A program made the translations under genes and the position numbers. This document shows positions 29,908-41,992 of a DNA stretch of 64,000 nucleotides, piece after piece. Location of the stretch: positions 44,996,095-45,060,094 of the forward strand of contig NC_050097.1 in NCBI RefSeq assembly GCF_902167145.1, given 5' to 3'. This DNA is from Zea mays (lineage: Eukaryota > Streptophyta > Magnoliopsida > Poales > Poaceae). The notes under the pieces were generated by a model. The model had not been told where the DNA came from and did not search any database. It was given only the letters and a program-made list of their open reading frames with translations. Position 1 is the stretch's first letter; each line of letters starts with the position of its first letter.

Positions 29908-30698
29908 ATCTCCCCCTTTTTGGTGATTTATGCCAACACAATAAAAAGCAACTAAATGAAGTGCAACATCAATACAAATGAGAACTCAAAATTGTTTTGA
30001 TTCAATTTTGGCATATATGGATCATTCTTTGCCACCACTTGGTTTTGTTTTTGCAAATCAAACTCAATTCCCTATCTCTAAGTCAAACACACTTGTTGAG
30101 GCATAAAGAGAGTTGTCAAAGACAAATTGATTCAAAGATTTCAAAAACTCCCCCTATTTCCCATAATAAAATATTCTCCCCACAAGAGACCAACTTTTGA
30201 CAATAAGAGACAAACAAGAGTATTTTGACAAACAAAAAACTCTAACTCTACTTTTTCAAAATTCTCAAGTGGTAGCTGATCCATTTCTTGCTTTGGCCTT
30301 ATTTTCTCCCCCTTTGGCATCAAGAACCAAAACGGGATCAATTTTGGCCCTTTAACCCCATTTCCTCACCAAAATCTTCAACTATGAGTAAAAAGGCAAT
30401 AAGAGTACATAGATGAACTTGGAGTGAGTTACTCTCTCATCGGAGTGCAGTGGAAGTCTTGCATGGTCCAAGTCCACCTTTTCCCTTTCAAACCTCCTTT
30501 GAGACTAAATTAAGTAAACTCAAGCACATAGTTAGTCTCAAAGGGTCAAGTTGTAGCACATCTCCCCCTAAATATGTGCATCACTTGCAAATGGACTTGT
30601 GATGTCTGGGGAGTGCTTGTACAACTTGAGCACCATAAATAAACAACGAAATGCATTAAGGATCATGATCAAGGCATAAAACACATGTATGCTATAAG
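29908..30698 (-). other. Element A 3' untranslated region with multiplied polypurine tracts
   Basis: Besides the LTR-adjacent tract, CTCCCC-type (complement of GGGGAG) sites occur near 30150, 30176, 30306 and 30561. Repeated polypurine tracts between pol and the 3' LTR are a reported Sirevirus trait. No ORF of note is present. Confidence 0.7.
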
Positions 30699-31491
30699 TC
30701 AATCCAGGTTCCGCGAATCTAAGACATTTAGCTCACTACGCAGCTTGCAAAAGGTCGACTCATCTAGAGGCTTGGTAAAGATATCGGCTAGCTGGTTCTC
30801 GGTGCTAACATGAAACACTTCGATATCTCCCTTTTGCTGGTGGTCTCTCAAAAAGTGACGCCGGATGTCAATGTGCTTTGTGCGGCTGTGTTCAACAGGA
30901 TTATCCGCCATGCGGATAGCACTCTCATTATCACATAGGAGTGGGACTTTTCTCAGATTGTAGCCAAAGTCCCTGAGGGTTTGCCTCATCCAAAGTAGTT
31001 GCGCGCAACACTGTCCTGCGGCAACATACTCGGCCTCAGCGGTGGATAGGGCAACAGACGTTTGTTTCTTAGAACTCCACGACACCAGGGACCTTCCTAA
31101 GAATTGGCACGTCCCCGATGTACTCTTCCTATCGACCTTACATCCAGCATAATCGGAGTCTGAATATCCAATCAAGTCAAAGGTAGACCCCTTTGGATAC
31201 CAGATCCCAAAGCAAGGCGTAGCGACTAAATATCTAAGAATTCGCTTCACGGCCACCAAGTGACACTCCCTTGGATCGGATTGAAATCTAGCACACATGC
31301 ATACGCTAAGCATAATATCCGGTCTACTAGCACATAAATAAAGTAAAGACCCTATCATAGATCGGTATGCCTTTTGATCAATGAACTTACCTCCTTTGTT
31401 GAGGTCGGTGTGTCCGTCGGTTCCCATTGGAGTCTTTGCGGGCTTGGCGTCCTTCATCCCAAACCGCTTGATCAAGTCTTGCGTGTACTTC
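30699..31491 (-). pseudogene. Element A pol, RNase H part downstream of the solo LTR
   Basis: The frame reads [20 protein letters not shown], then the RNase H motifs [17 protein letters not shown] and [12 protein letters not shown], and ends ELNVLDSRNLD. It is separated from the RT part by the 2.3-kb solo LTR; the two halves otherwise abut with no lost codon apart from the target-site duplication. Within this half no stop is seen. Confidence 0.88.
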
Positions 31492-33775
31492 TGTGATACC
31501 CAATTTTCTGAAAAAGAAGTTAAATTTATTTTTATCTTTTCTTTCGTGATCTGTGTAGTTGGGGTTGGAGTTTTTTTAGGAAGCATTCACCAGTAAAACA
31601 GTAGAATACTTGTTGGATTTGTGCGCTGGGGTCGGGAGCAGACGTGAGAGCGAGTTTGGGCCGTGGATCTCGATCCGGCGGTGGGGAGCCCATTAGTTTC
31701 CCCCCCTTAACCCTAGTCGCCCCCTCCCTCTCACTCCCCCACCCCTTTGGCCGCCCCCCTCTCTCTTCCTCTCTTCCACTCTTGTAGCCGCCCCAATTCC
31801 TCTCCTCTTGGCTGCAGCCGCCCACTCCCCATCAAACCCTAGCCACCCCCTTCCTCAATCCCCCTCCCAAGGTGCAGCCCCTCTCCTTTGGGATCTCCAT
31901 CGAGTGGTGCAAGCCTCTAATTGGAGAATTGGTGGAGGAAGAACAAAGAGGTGAAGGAATAACTCAAGGTGATCTTATGTTTATTTTGTATTTTTGCTGC
32001 GATTACGTTTGATTAACCGTTCCCCTAAGCGAATTGGTGGTAGTCCTGTCCTGATTTTGGGTGGCAGGCGGACAGAAGTATTGTGGGCAGTTTCTGGGGT
32101 TTTTGCGGCGGTAATTAGCTGTAATTACTATGATAATCATGTAGAGCTTTGTCATACCTTTCCAACGAGTACTTATGCGCTCGATTCGGAGTTATAATTT
32201 AGGAGATATCGCTGTTTGAATCCGAGTATGTTGCTGTCCAAAAAACAGATTTCCGCAGGTGGGCGAACAGCATTAGTATTAGCAGATTCTGGGGATTTTT
32301 CGTGGGAAATTAGTGATAATCAATATGATAATCATGTATAGCTTTGTCATACCTTTCCAACGAGTACTTATGCGCTTGATTCAGAGTTATAATTTAGGAG
32401 CTATCGCTGTTTGAATCCGGGTACGTTGCTGTCCAAAAACAGATTGCAGGATGTATCTTGTGGACGGTTTTGGGCTAAGTAGATGTGGGAATTTAATTAT
32501 CTTTGGAATACAAAACTTGTGGGGAATTTTATGTAGATGCTTCCGGAGTTTTTGATTGATATCACTGCTGTTATAATTTTAAAGTTATGAAATTATCAAG
32601 CAGCGCCGCTGCAATTTGGTGGTGATGGGGAGAGTTGTCGCTCGCGACGGGTTGGAATTGTGCGTAGGTGCGGCGTGTTTATTAGCGTTTGTTATGTGAA
32701 TTTGTGCACTAAGGTGTGTGTCAAAAACAGGTGGTGGACTTCCGGATCGTACTTAGTACCATTCCAAATTTCTGGTGAAGGCAAGTAAATACAGTGGTGG
32801 TTGCTACCGTTTGGTTTGCATCCTATTCCCTCTCATTGAGTATGCATAAGTTTTAAATATATTAATCATTGAATTCTATGATGAAGTTTATTGGTTTGAA
32901 AGTATTAATTCTCAATTGTCTAATATTGTGGATGATCATAATTTGGTAATGATATATGTGGTTGATTCCCATCTTGGATGAAGTTGAAGTGTCTTTTTGA
33001 ATCATATTATATGAAGTGTTGTAGGCATATCATGCACATCACATCATCCATCTTGCATTTTGAAGTTATGTCGTGATCTTATGGTCCGACCGTACCGGTA
33101 CATTTTTAGCATCGTACGTTGCCCGAGGAGGGGTACGATGCGGCTTCATATCCTTAGAGGTATGAAGGCAGAAGTCATCCTTGCATTTGCAGACATTTGC
33201 ACTCATGAGGAATATATGAAGTGTGACATTACTATGTTACTATTGTGGTTTCTACCTGCGAGGTGTGGTAACTAGGTGTGTTGTACGTTGTATACGTGTT
33301 GCACCTTCGTAATAAGAAGGTTGTGGAATCAAGTGGTGGTAAAACAATGTTCTTATGTGGTTGAACAGTTTGATATTATTTTACTTGCTGAGATGTGTCA
33401 TCTCACTCTTGCATTACTCAATGCAGGTACTTGATATATGTTGGGAATGAAGGGAGTAGCAGCACGTCCACTTTCACTCTCACAATAACGCTGCCCAGGC
33501 GCAACCATGATTTAATTAGAAACTTATTGTCAAAGAAAGTTTATTTTTTTATATAGTCGTGTGTATTGGTTAATTCAGTTCAGGTCGTATGTTTATCTTC
33601 CCTTGCTAGACGATTAATAATACTTAGTATGTTTCTGTCATGATATATGTTTATACCCTGTTGCCCCCTCATTTATGCAATCTTGCAAAGGGGATGCTGC
33701 CGAAATTTTATATATGGACGTCGGAAGTGTAGTTCAGTAGCATTCCGAGTTGTTTGTGGAACCCGGGGTGTTACA
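31492..33775 (+). mobile_element. Solo LTR (gypsy-type, probably chromovirus) inside element A pol
   Basis: The 2284-bp segment starts TGTGATACCC and ends GGGGTGTTACA. It is flanked by a perfect ACTTC duplication at 31487-31491 and 33776-33780. No PBS or coding region is inside. Orientation is inferred from the likeness of its ends to the Tekay-type LTRs here (TGTAACGCCC..GGGTGTGACA). A C-rich patch lies at 31690-31900 and a 195-bp offset duplication at 32090-32446. Confidence 0.88.
32090..32446. repeat. ~160-bp direct duplication inside the solo LTR
   Basis: Two copies offset by 195 bp share AGCTTTGTCATACCTTTCCA, ACTTATGCGCT, AGTTATAATTTAGGAG and GTTGCTGTCCAAAAA. They differ by scattered substitutions, so the duplication is older than this insertion or its source family carries it. 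Confidence 0.75.
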
Positions 33776-36190
33776 ACTTCGTTTGGGAGATGAAGGTTCC
33801 ATCCTTGAGTTGCTTCACTTGGAACCCAAGGAAATAACTTAACTCGCCCATCATCGACATCTCAAACTTTTGAGTCATCACCCTGCTAAACTCTTCACAA
33901 GACTTTTGGTTAGTAGAACCAAATATTATGTCATCGACATAAATTTGGCACACAAAAAGATCACCATCACAAGTCTTAGTAAAAAGATTTGGATCGGCTT
34001 TCCCAACCTTGAAAGCATTAGCAATTAAAAAGTCTCTAAGGCATTCATACCATGCTCTTGGGGCTTGCTTAAGTCCATAGAGCGCCTTAGAGAGCTTACA
34101 CACGTGGTCGGGGTACCGTTCATCCTCGAAACCAGGGGGTTGCTCCACGTACACCTCCTCCTTGATTGGCCCATTGAGAAAAGCGCTCTTCACATCCATT
34201 TGGAACAACCTGAAAGAATGGTGAGTAGCATAGGCTAACAATATGCGAATTGACTCTAGCCTAGCCACAGGAGCAAAAGTCTCCTCAAAGTCCAAACCTG
34301 CGACTTGGGCATAACCTTTTGCCACAAGTCGTGCCTTGTTCCTTGTCACCACCCCGTGCTCGTCTTGTTTGTTGCGGAACACCCACTTGGTTCCCACAAC
34401 GTTTTGCTTGGGACGAGGCACCAGTGTCCAAACTTCATTTATCTTGAAATTGTTGAGCTCCTCTTGCATGGCCAACACCCAGTCCGGATCTAACAAGGCC
34501 TCTTCTACCCTGAAAGGCTCAATAGAAGAGACAAAAGAGTAATTCTCACAAAAATGAACTAATCTAGAACGAGTAGTTACTCCCTTGCTTATGTCTCCCA
34601 ATATTTGGTCGACGGGATGATTCCTTTGAATCGTCGCTCGAACTTGGGTTGGAGGTGTCGGTTGTGCTTCTTCCTCCATTAAATGATCATCTTGTGCTCC
34701 CCCTTGATCACACGCTTCCTCTTGATGAACCTGTTCATCTTCTTGAGTTGGGGGATGCACCGTTGTTGAGGAAGAAGGTTGATCTTGCTCCTTTTGTTCC
34801 AGTGGCCTCACATCTCCAATCACCATGGTGCGTATTGCGGCCGTCGGAACATCTTCTTCATCTACATCATCAAGATCAACAACTTGCTCTCTTGGAGAGC
34901 CATTAGTCTCGTCAAATACAACGTCGCTAGAGACTTCAACCAAACCCGATGATTTGTTGAAGACCCTATACGCCTTTGTATTTGAGTCATAACCTAACAA
35001 AAAACCCTTCTACAACTTTGGGAGCAAACTTAGAATTTCTACCTTTCTTCACTAGAATGTAACATTTGCTCCCAAATACACGAAAGTAAGACACATTGGG
35101 TTTGTTACCGGTTAGAAGCTCATATGAAGTCTTCTTGAGGATGCGATGAAGATAGACCCGGTTTATGGCGTGGCAAGCCGTGCTCACGGCTTCCGTCCAA
35201 AACCGTTCGGGCGTCTTGAATTCACCAAGCATCGTCCTTGCCATGTCTAGTAGCGTCCTGTTCTTCCTCTCTACCACATCATTTTGCTGTGGTGTGTAGG
35301 GAGCGGAGAACTCGTGCTTGATTCCTTCCTCCTCAAGATACTCCTCCACTTGAAGGTTCTTGAACTCGGACCCATTGTCGCTCCTTATCTTCTTCACCTT
35401 GAGCTCAAACTCGTTTTGGGCTCTCCTTAGGAAGCGCTTGAGGGTCCCTTGGGTTTTAGATTTATCCTGCAAAAAGAATACCCAAGTGAAGCGGGAAAAA
35501 TCATCAACTATAACAAGACCATACTTACTTCCTCCTATGCTTATATAGGCGACGGGTCCGAAGAGATCCATATGAAGTAACTCCAGGGGTCTTGATGTTG
35601 TCATCACATTTTTGGCATGATGAGAGCTTCCCACCTGTTTACCTGCTTGACAAGCTGCACAAGGTCTATCTTTTTTGAAAGTTACATTAGTTAGACCTAT
35701 CACGTGTTCTCCCTTTAGAAGCTTTTGAAGGTTCTTCATCCCCACATGTGCTAAACGGCGATGCCACAGCCAGCCCATGCTAGTCTTAGCAATTAAGCAT
35801 GCATCTAGACCGGCCTCTTTTGCAAAATCAACTAAATAAAGTTTGCCGTCTAGTACACCCTTAAAAGCTAATGAACCATCACTTCTTCTAAAGTCACACA
35901 CATCTACATTGGTGAATAAACAGTTATATCCCATATTACAAAGTTGACTCACAGACAACAAGTTATATCCAAGCGACTCAACTAAGAACACATTAGAAAT
36001 AGAGTGCTCGGATGAAATAGCAATTTTTCCTAACCCTTTCACCTTGCCTTGGTTCCCATCACCGAATATGATTGAATCTTGGGGATCCTTGTTCTTGACG
36101 TAGGAAGAGAACATCCTCTTTTCCCCCGTCGTGTGGTTTGTGCATCCGCTGTCGATAATCCAGCTTGAGCCCCCGGATGCATAAACCTGC
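33776..36190 (-). pseudogene. Element A pol: protease, integrase, RT (upstream part)
   Basis: Protease: WIIDSGCTNHTTGE keeps the catalytic DSG (~36155). Then come the pre-integrase block (HRRLAHVGMKNL, CAACQAGK) and the integrase core ([33 protein letters not shown]) with D, D and E all present. RT has [20 protein letters not shown] and [13 protein letters not shown] frameshift near 34990-35005 splits integrase from RT. The frame stops inside the solo LTR, which lies directly after ISQTK. Confidence 0.9.
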
Positions 36191-36199
36191 AAGGCAAAT

Positions 36200-38601
36200 T
36201 TAGGCTTGGGTCTTAGGTACCCAACTCATGTTGGGTCCTACAAGGTTAGTACAAATAGCTTTAGGGACCCAAATGCAAGTTTTATCTCCCTTGCATTTTG
36301 CCCCTAATTTTCTAGCAACCACCTTCTTATCCTTTCTACAAATAGCAAAGGAAGCATTTAAAGCATGATAAATTGTAGAAGGTTCACTACTTGTTTTCCT
36401 AGGCACATGAGCGTTTCTCCTAGGCACATGATGAATGACATTTTTCCTAGCCAAACTTCTATCATACATCATAGAAGAACTTGAAGCAAACATTTCATTT
36501 GAATCATAAGCATGTGAAATAATATCATTGCAACTTCTATCATGATGAACATTCCTAGAATATCTCTTATCATGGTATAAGAAAGCATGGTTCTTTTGAA
36601 TACTATTTGCCATAGGGGCCTTCCCTTTCTTCTTGATGGAGATGGTAGCCTTATGACTTGTCAAGTTCTTGGCTTCCCTCTTGAAGCCAAGACCATCTTT
36701 AATTGAGGGGTGTCTACCAACCGTGTAGGCATCCCTTGCAAATTTTAGTTTATCAAAATCACTCTTGCTAGTCTTAAGTTGGGCATTAAGACTAGCCACT
36801 TCATCATTCAATTTCGAAATTGAAACTAGGTGTTCACTACAAGCATCAATATTAAAATCTTTACACCTATTGCAAACTACAACATGTTTTACACAAGATG
36901 TTGATTTATTAGCTATTTCTAACTTAGCACTCAAATCATCATTTATGCTCTTTAAGCTAGAAATAGAGTCATGATATGTAGACAATTCACAAGAAAGTAT
37001 TTCATTCCTTTTAATTTCTAAAGCAAGGGATTTTTGTGCCTCTACAAACTTATCATGTTCTTCTTACAAAAGGTCCTCTTGCTTTTCTAATAATCTATTT
37101 TTATCATTTAAGGCATCAATTAATTCATTAATCTTATCAACCTTAGTTCTATCTAGGCCCTTAAATAAACATGAATAGTCTATTTCATCATCGCTAGATT
37201 CTTCATCACTTGAGGAAGCGTAAGTACTAGTATCACGAGTGCTTACCTTCTTTTCCCTTGCCATGAGGCAGGTGTGATGCTCATTGGGGAAGAGGGCCGA
37301 CTTGTTGAAGGCGGTGGCGGCGAGTCCTTCGTTGTCGGAGTCGGACGACGAACAATCCGAGTCCCACTCCTTTCCAAGGTGTGCCTCGCCCTTAGCTTTC
37401 TTGTAAGCCTTCTTCTTTTCCCTCTTGTTCCCTTGTTCCTGGTCACTATCATTATCGGGACAATTAGCGATAAAGTGACCAATCTTACCACATTTGAAGC
37501 ATGAGCGCTTCCCCTTTGTCTTGGTCTTGTTGGGATGCTCCTTGCGACCCCTTAGCGCCGTCTTGAAGCGCTTGATGATGAGGGCCATTTCTTCATCATT
37601 AAGTCCGGCCGCCTCAACTTGTGCTACCTTGCTATGTAGCGCCTCCTTGCTCCTTGTTGCTTTGAGAGCAATGGTTTGAGGCTCGTGGGTTGGACCGTTC
37701 AACGCATCGTCAACGTATCTTGCCTCCTGGATCATCATCCGCCCGCTTACAAACTTTCCAAGTATCTCCTCGGGCGTCATCTTGGTGTACCTAGGATTCT
37801 CATGAATATTGTTCACAAGATGTGGATCAAGGATAGTAAAATACCTTAGCATTAAGAGGACGACGTCGTGGTCCGTCCATCGCGTGCTTCCATAACTCCT
37901 TATTTTGTTGACGAGGGTCTTGAGCCGGTTGTATGTTTGGGTTGGCTCCTCGCCCCTGATCATTGCAAATCTCCCAAGTTCGCCCTCCAATAACTCCATC
38001 TTGGTGAGCATGGTGACGTCATTTCCCTCATGAGAGATCTTGAGGGTGTCCCAAATCTTCTTGGCGTTATCCAAGCCGCTCACCTTATGGTATTCATCCC
38101 TGCACAAAGATGCTAGAAGAACAGTAGTAGCTTGTGCATTTTTGTGAATTTGCTCATTGATAAATGTGGGACTATCGGTACTATCAAATTGCATTCCACT
38201 CTCTACTATCTCCCATATGCTTGGATGGAGAGAGAACAAGTGACTACGCATTTTGTGACTCCAAAATCCGTAGTCCTCTCCATCAAAGTGAGGAGGTTTA
38301 CCAAGTGGAATGGAGAGTAAATGAGCATTTGTATTTTGCGGAATACGAGAATAATCAAAAGAAAAGTTTGAATTGACCGTTTTCTTTTTCTCGTAGTTGT
38401 CGTCGTCCTTTTGGGAAGAAGAGGACTCATCGCTGTCATCGTAGTAGACGATCTCCTTGATGCGCCGCTTGTTTTCTTCTTCTTCCCGTCTTTTATTTTG
38501 TGGCTTTAGCCCGAGTCAGTAGGCTTGTCATCTTTTGGATCATTGACGAAGGACTCCTTCTCCTTATCATTGACCACCATCCCCTTGCCCCTGGGATCCA
38601 T
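36200..38601 (-). pseudogene. Element A gag (long Sirevirus type, broken)
   Basis: The ATG at 38601 opens MDPRGKGMVV. About 800 codons are expected. Domains are a charged N-terminus, the core (FDGEDYGFWSHKMRSHLFS), a CCHC knuckle (CFKCGKIGHFIANC, ~37465-37505), an acidic serine-rich stretch and a long coiled-coil region. It ends WVPKTQA-TAA at 36200. A stop lies near 38507 and a TAA near 37062 replaces a Tyr codon. The pol frame begins after the gag stop in a shifted frame. Confidence 0.87.
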
Positions 38602-38634
38602 CTCTTCGGGCGATTAGTCCCTTTCTTGAAGAGA

Positions 38635-38650
38635 ACGACTCCGATACCAA
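38635..38650 (-). other. Primer binding site of element A
   Basis: TTGGTATCGGAGTC on the minus strand directly follows the 5' LTR with one base between. It resembles the complement of initiator-Met tRNA (TGGTATCAGAGC), with one difference in the core. Confidence 0.75.
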
Positions 38651-38651
38651 T

Positions 38652-39872
38652 TGAGAGCACCTAGAGGGGGGGGTGAATAGGTGATCCTGTAAAACTTAAT
38701 ACTTAACACCACAAACTTGATTAGGAGTTAGAATAATGAAATCAAGTGAGTAGAGAGGAGAACTCTTGTGAAGCACAATAGACACAATAAGGACAAGCAC
38801 AAGAGACACGAGGATTTATCCCGTGGTTCGGCCAAGTACAAAACTTGCCTACTCCACGTTGTGGCATCCCAACGGACGAGAGTTGCACTCAACTCCTCTC
38901 AAGTGATCCAATGATCAACTTGAATACCACGGTGTTCTTCTTTACTTTACTCTTTTCCCGTTTGCGAGGAATCTCCACAACTTGGAGTCTCTCGCCCTTA
39001 CAATAAGAATCTCAATGAAGCAATAGAGTAAGGGAGGGAAGCAACACACTCAAAACCACAGCAAATACGCACACACAAGATCAAGACTTGAGCTCAAGAC
39101 AATATCTCGAGGTTCTCACTAGAACGGAGCTCAAATCACTAAGAATGTCGAACAAGTGCGCAAGAATGAAGTGTGAGTGATCAACAATGCTCAAGGAATG
39201 CTTGGTGTTCTCTTCCATGCGCCTAGGGGTCCCTTTTATAGCCCCAAGGCAGCTAGGAGCCGTTGAGAGCATTTCAAGAAGGCAATTCTTGCCTTCTGTC
39301 GCCTGGCGCACCGGACAGTCCGGTGCACCACCGGACACTGTCCGGTGCGGATCTCTTTCCTCATTTGGTGAAGCCGACCGTTGCAGATTCCAAGCCGTTG
39401 GCGCACCGGACACTGTCCGGTGCCCCTTCTGACCGTTGCCTCTTGCTACGCATCGCGCGCGGATTCTGCGGCCGACCATTGGCCAGGCCGACTGTTGGCT
39501 CACCGGACAGTTCGGTGCACCACCGGACAGTCCGATGATTTATAGTCGTACGCCGTTAATTGCTTCCCGAGAGCAGTCAGTTGACAGACGCCAGCCTGGC
39601 GCACCGGACACTGTCCGGTGCACCACCGGACAGTCCGGTGCACCCAGACCGAGCAGTCTATGGCTGAACAAAGCCATCTCTTTTCCAACTTGATTTCTCC
39701 TGTTTCCAGCACTTAGACACAATACATTAGTCTAAAAAACAATGTACTAAGTCTTAGAAACATACCTTTTTACTTGATTTGCACTTTGTCCATCACTTTG
39801 CATAAGTCCACTTGTGTTGGCACTCAATCACCAAAATACTTAGAAATGGGCCAAGGGCACATTTCCCTTTCA
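38652..39872 (-). repeat. Element A 5' LTR (1221 bp)
   Basis: It is nearly identical to the 3' LTR but has seven palindrome units instead of eight and a few substitutions, two of them inside palindromes (GTTCGGTG, GTCCGATG). The TATA box is at 39233-39240 on the minus strand. Confidence 0.92.
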
Positions 39873-39877
39873 TTACC

Positions 39878-40560
39878 CCACCGAGCACTGAGCAGTAGTG
39901 CGAAAGCGCACGCCGTGCGGCATCTTGCATGGCCGCCTCAGCCGAGTCCCGCTCAGAGATAGAATAGTGCTCTGAGGAGACCTCCGCACCCCGGAGACCG
40001 TTCTCCGGACGGCGCACCAAGCAGGTCGCCTCCCAGCGGTCCGGGTAAACCCCGCGACTATGCTGAAAGACAACACATCGATACTCGATAGACCAAGTAC
40101 GTCGGTCAAGTGCCTGGCGTAGCATGGTGTCGAGCGCATCATGGAAGTGACACCCGCGAGCGACGTCACGAGTGATGGGTCGGGCAACCCATCCTTCCAG
40201 CTCCTGCTCCTCTGAAAGGTCGGTGCTGTGGCTCGAGCTACGGTCGCCACCTCCGTCGTCTAGGTCTCCCCCAGTAGCTACTCCAGCGGCTGGGGAGCTC
40301 AGTGGTGGTGCAGGGGGCGTCTCCAGTGGGAGCACAGGGGAGCAGCTCCTCATAGACTCTATCTCCTGCTGAAGCGAGAAAGAAGAGTCATGCTGCTCCA
40401 GCTCCTGTCGTCGATGCTCCTGCTCCTCGTGCAGGCGGTGGTGTAGCCTCACCAAGTGGCTAGACTGACCAGTCACCGGACGGCAAAGCGGGCGCTCCAC
40501 GAGATGAGAAGGCAAGAAAGGAATGACTGACTTCTGTGCAGTGTGTCTAAGACGAGCCAT
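39878..40560 (-). CDS. Element B pre-gag leader ORF, 5' part
   Basis: The ATG at 40560 opens MARLRHTAQKSV, ~245 bp after the PBS of B. About 228 codons run without a stop to the insertion point of Sirevirus A; the frame then continues at 28664-28328 for a total of ~339 codons. The first half is low-complexity (Q, E, S and P rich). The second half has a compact block (FHDALDTMLRQALDRRTW, YRCVVFQHSRG, RWEATCLVRRPE, SAEAAMQDAARRALSHYC) that looks folded. Its A/E-rich final helix and preceding strands recall a double-stranded-RNA-binding fold, but this is a guess. It is neither gag nor pol. Confidence 0.65.
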
Positions 40561-40803
40561 CTACAAAAGACACCGTAAGCATAAGAGTGAGAACATAATT
40601 AATATGACCAGCAAGTAGACCATAAATGAATGAGGAATTAGAATAAAACAAAAATTTTAGCAAGGTATAATAACATATATTAGAACATAGGTTTGGTCGA
40701 TATGACCAACTTTTGAAGGGATACCAAAGTCAAGGTGATAATAGGGGTCTATAATCCTTAGAACGACCATTCTATTCTAGGTTAGCGGTCCTACAGTCAA
40801 CCT

Positions 40804-40816
40804 GGCTTTGATACCA
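40804..40816 (-). other. Primer binding site of element B
   Basis: TGGTATCAAAGCC on the minus strand lies four bases after the 5' LTR end (CA at 40821). It is close to the initiator-Met tRNA type PBS. Confidence 0.75.
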
Positions 40817-40820
40817 CTTA

Positions 40821-41992
40821 TGTCACACCCGGTTTTAGAAGGCAAACCGAATGCGAACCATGTACGTACCAGGATCAGCAATTCACGTACACAACAGTTA
40901 CATAACTGGACATCATCACACAGTGCTCAATTAATAGCATAAAAGGGTAACAATAGTCGATTACATCATGATGTCCAAGACATCCATATAGTCTTTAACA
41001 ATAATCAAAGTGTGGAAAAGAAACGTAGATACACACGGCCTACACAGGCAGCCGACTGGGGGTTTGCCACTAACCCACGCCTAGAACTCATCGTACTCTT
41101 GGAACTCCTGGAAGTCCTCCTCCACAACTTCATCTTCACTTGAGCAGTGGTTGCAACGCAGACAACCTAGGGGGGTTGGTGTGTAAAGCAAGGGTGAGTA
41201 CACATCAACATACTCAGCAAAATGTCCCGTTTGGCTGTAGTGGACTAGCTTTATGTGGAGTTAAGTCAAGCAGTTGCTTTTAGTTGGTCAGGTTATTATT
41301 TACTACTAGAAAGCTAGGTTTTAACATTAACCCAAGTTATTAACCCAAAGTACCCTTTCCAAACGGAAAGAATAACACTTACCAGTACCATAGTCATAAT
41401 CATAACCATCATCCTCATCACCACCTGTAAACCATACATCTCTGATCAAGTATCTCTAATCAATGGAGCTCCCTTGGCCGCTCATAACTGCGAGCACGAC
41501 TGATATATCAGTTTCATAACACTCTACAGAGGTTGCACACTTTACCCACAAGCCGTGATTCCCTCTTGCCTCGGGCCGATCAAACCCTTAAACACTACCA
41601 AGGTGAATAGGCAGGGTCTCACTACGTAGCCTTTACAAAGATTCCCTCGGGCTGTAGCTGCCCGTTAGGTTTCCTAAATGCACCGCACTCCTCCCCAAGG
41701 GGCGAACCAACCTTGGCAGAGTGAGCCGCATACACCGAGCCCCATTAACGGCACGATGGCGAAGCGAACTACACCCCAGTTCCTCTAATTACTCAGCTAA
41801 GGGCGTCCCACTCCACCCTCATGGTTGCACTGTTTTCCCGGGCAGTCATCCAACGAATAGGTCCTTACGGAGAGGCACTCGAGAAACAGATCGAGTCCCC
41901 TAAACCCCCATAAGTACCATCATCATAATATAAGGTAAAACAACGTATCATAGATAATCTCATCATGTTCATTGATTAATGTGAAGTGCTAG
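40821..41992 (-). repeat. Element B 5' LTR, part next to the PBS
   Basis: It matches 20752-21924 of the 3' LTR over its full length with few changes. It is cut at GCTAG (41988-41992) by element C and resumes at 63377. Confidence 0.92.

Larger units (their letters stand above)
28665..39872 (-). mobile_element. Element A: Opie/Ji-type Sirevirus (Ty1/copia) inserted in the leader of B
   Basis: Two LTRs with TG..CA ends (28665-29907 and 38652-39872) flank gag and pol in copia order (PR-IN-RT-RH). The flanks are CTACC (28660-28664) and TTACC (39873-39877), a 5-bp duplication with one later change. Without its inner solo LTR the element is ~8.9 kb. It carries stops and frameshifts and is split by a solo LTR, so it is dead. 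No env-like frame follows pol. Confidence 0.93.

Noticed and set aside
31492..33775. Host gene fragment captured in element A (C-rich, UTR-like stretch 31690-31900)
   Set aside because: The whole segment has LTR ends TGTG..TACA and a perfect 5-bp duplication, so a solo LTR explains it.
34305..34906. Plus-strand frames antisense to Sirevirus RT in A and their copies in D (50781-51370) and C
   Set aside because: They recur in each copy only because RT is conserved; a known Sirevirus antisense gene is not recognised there.
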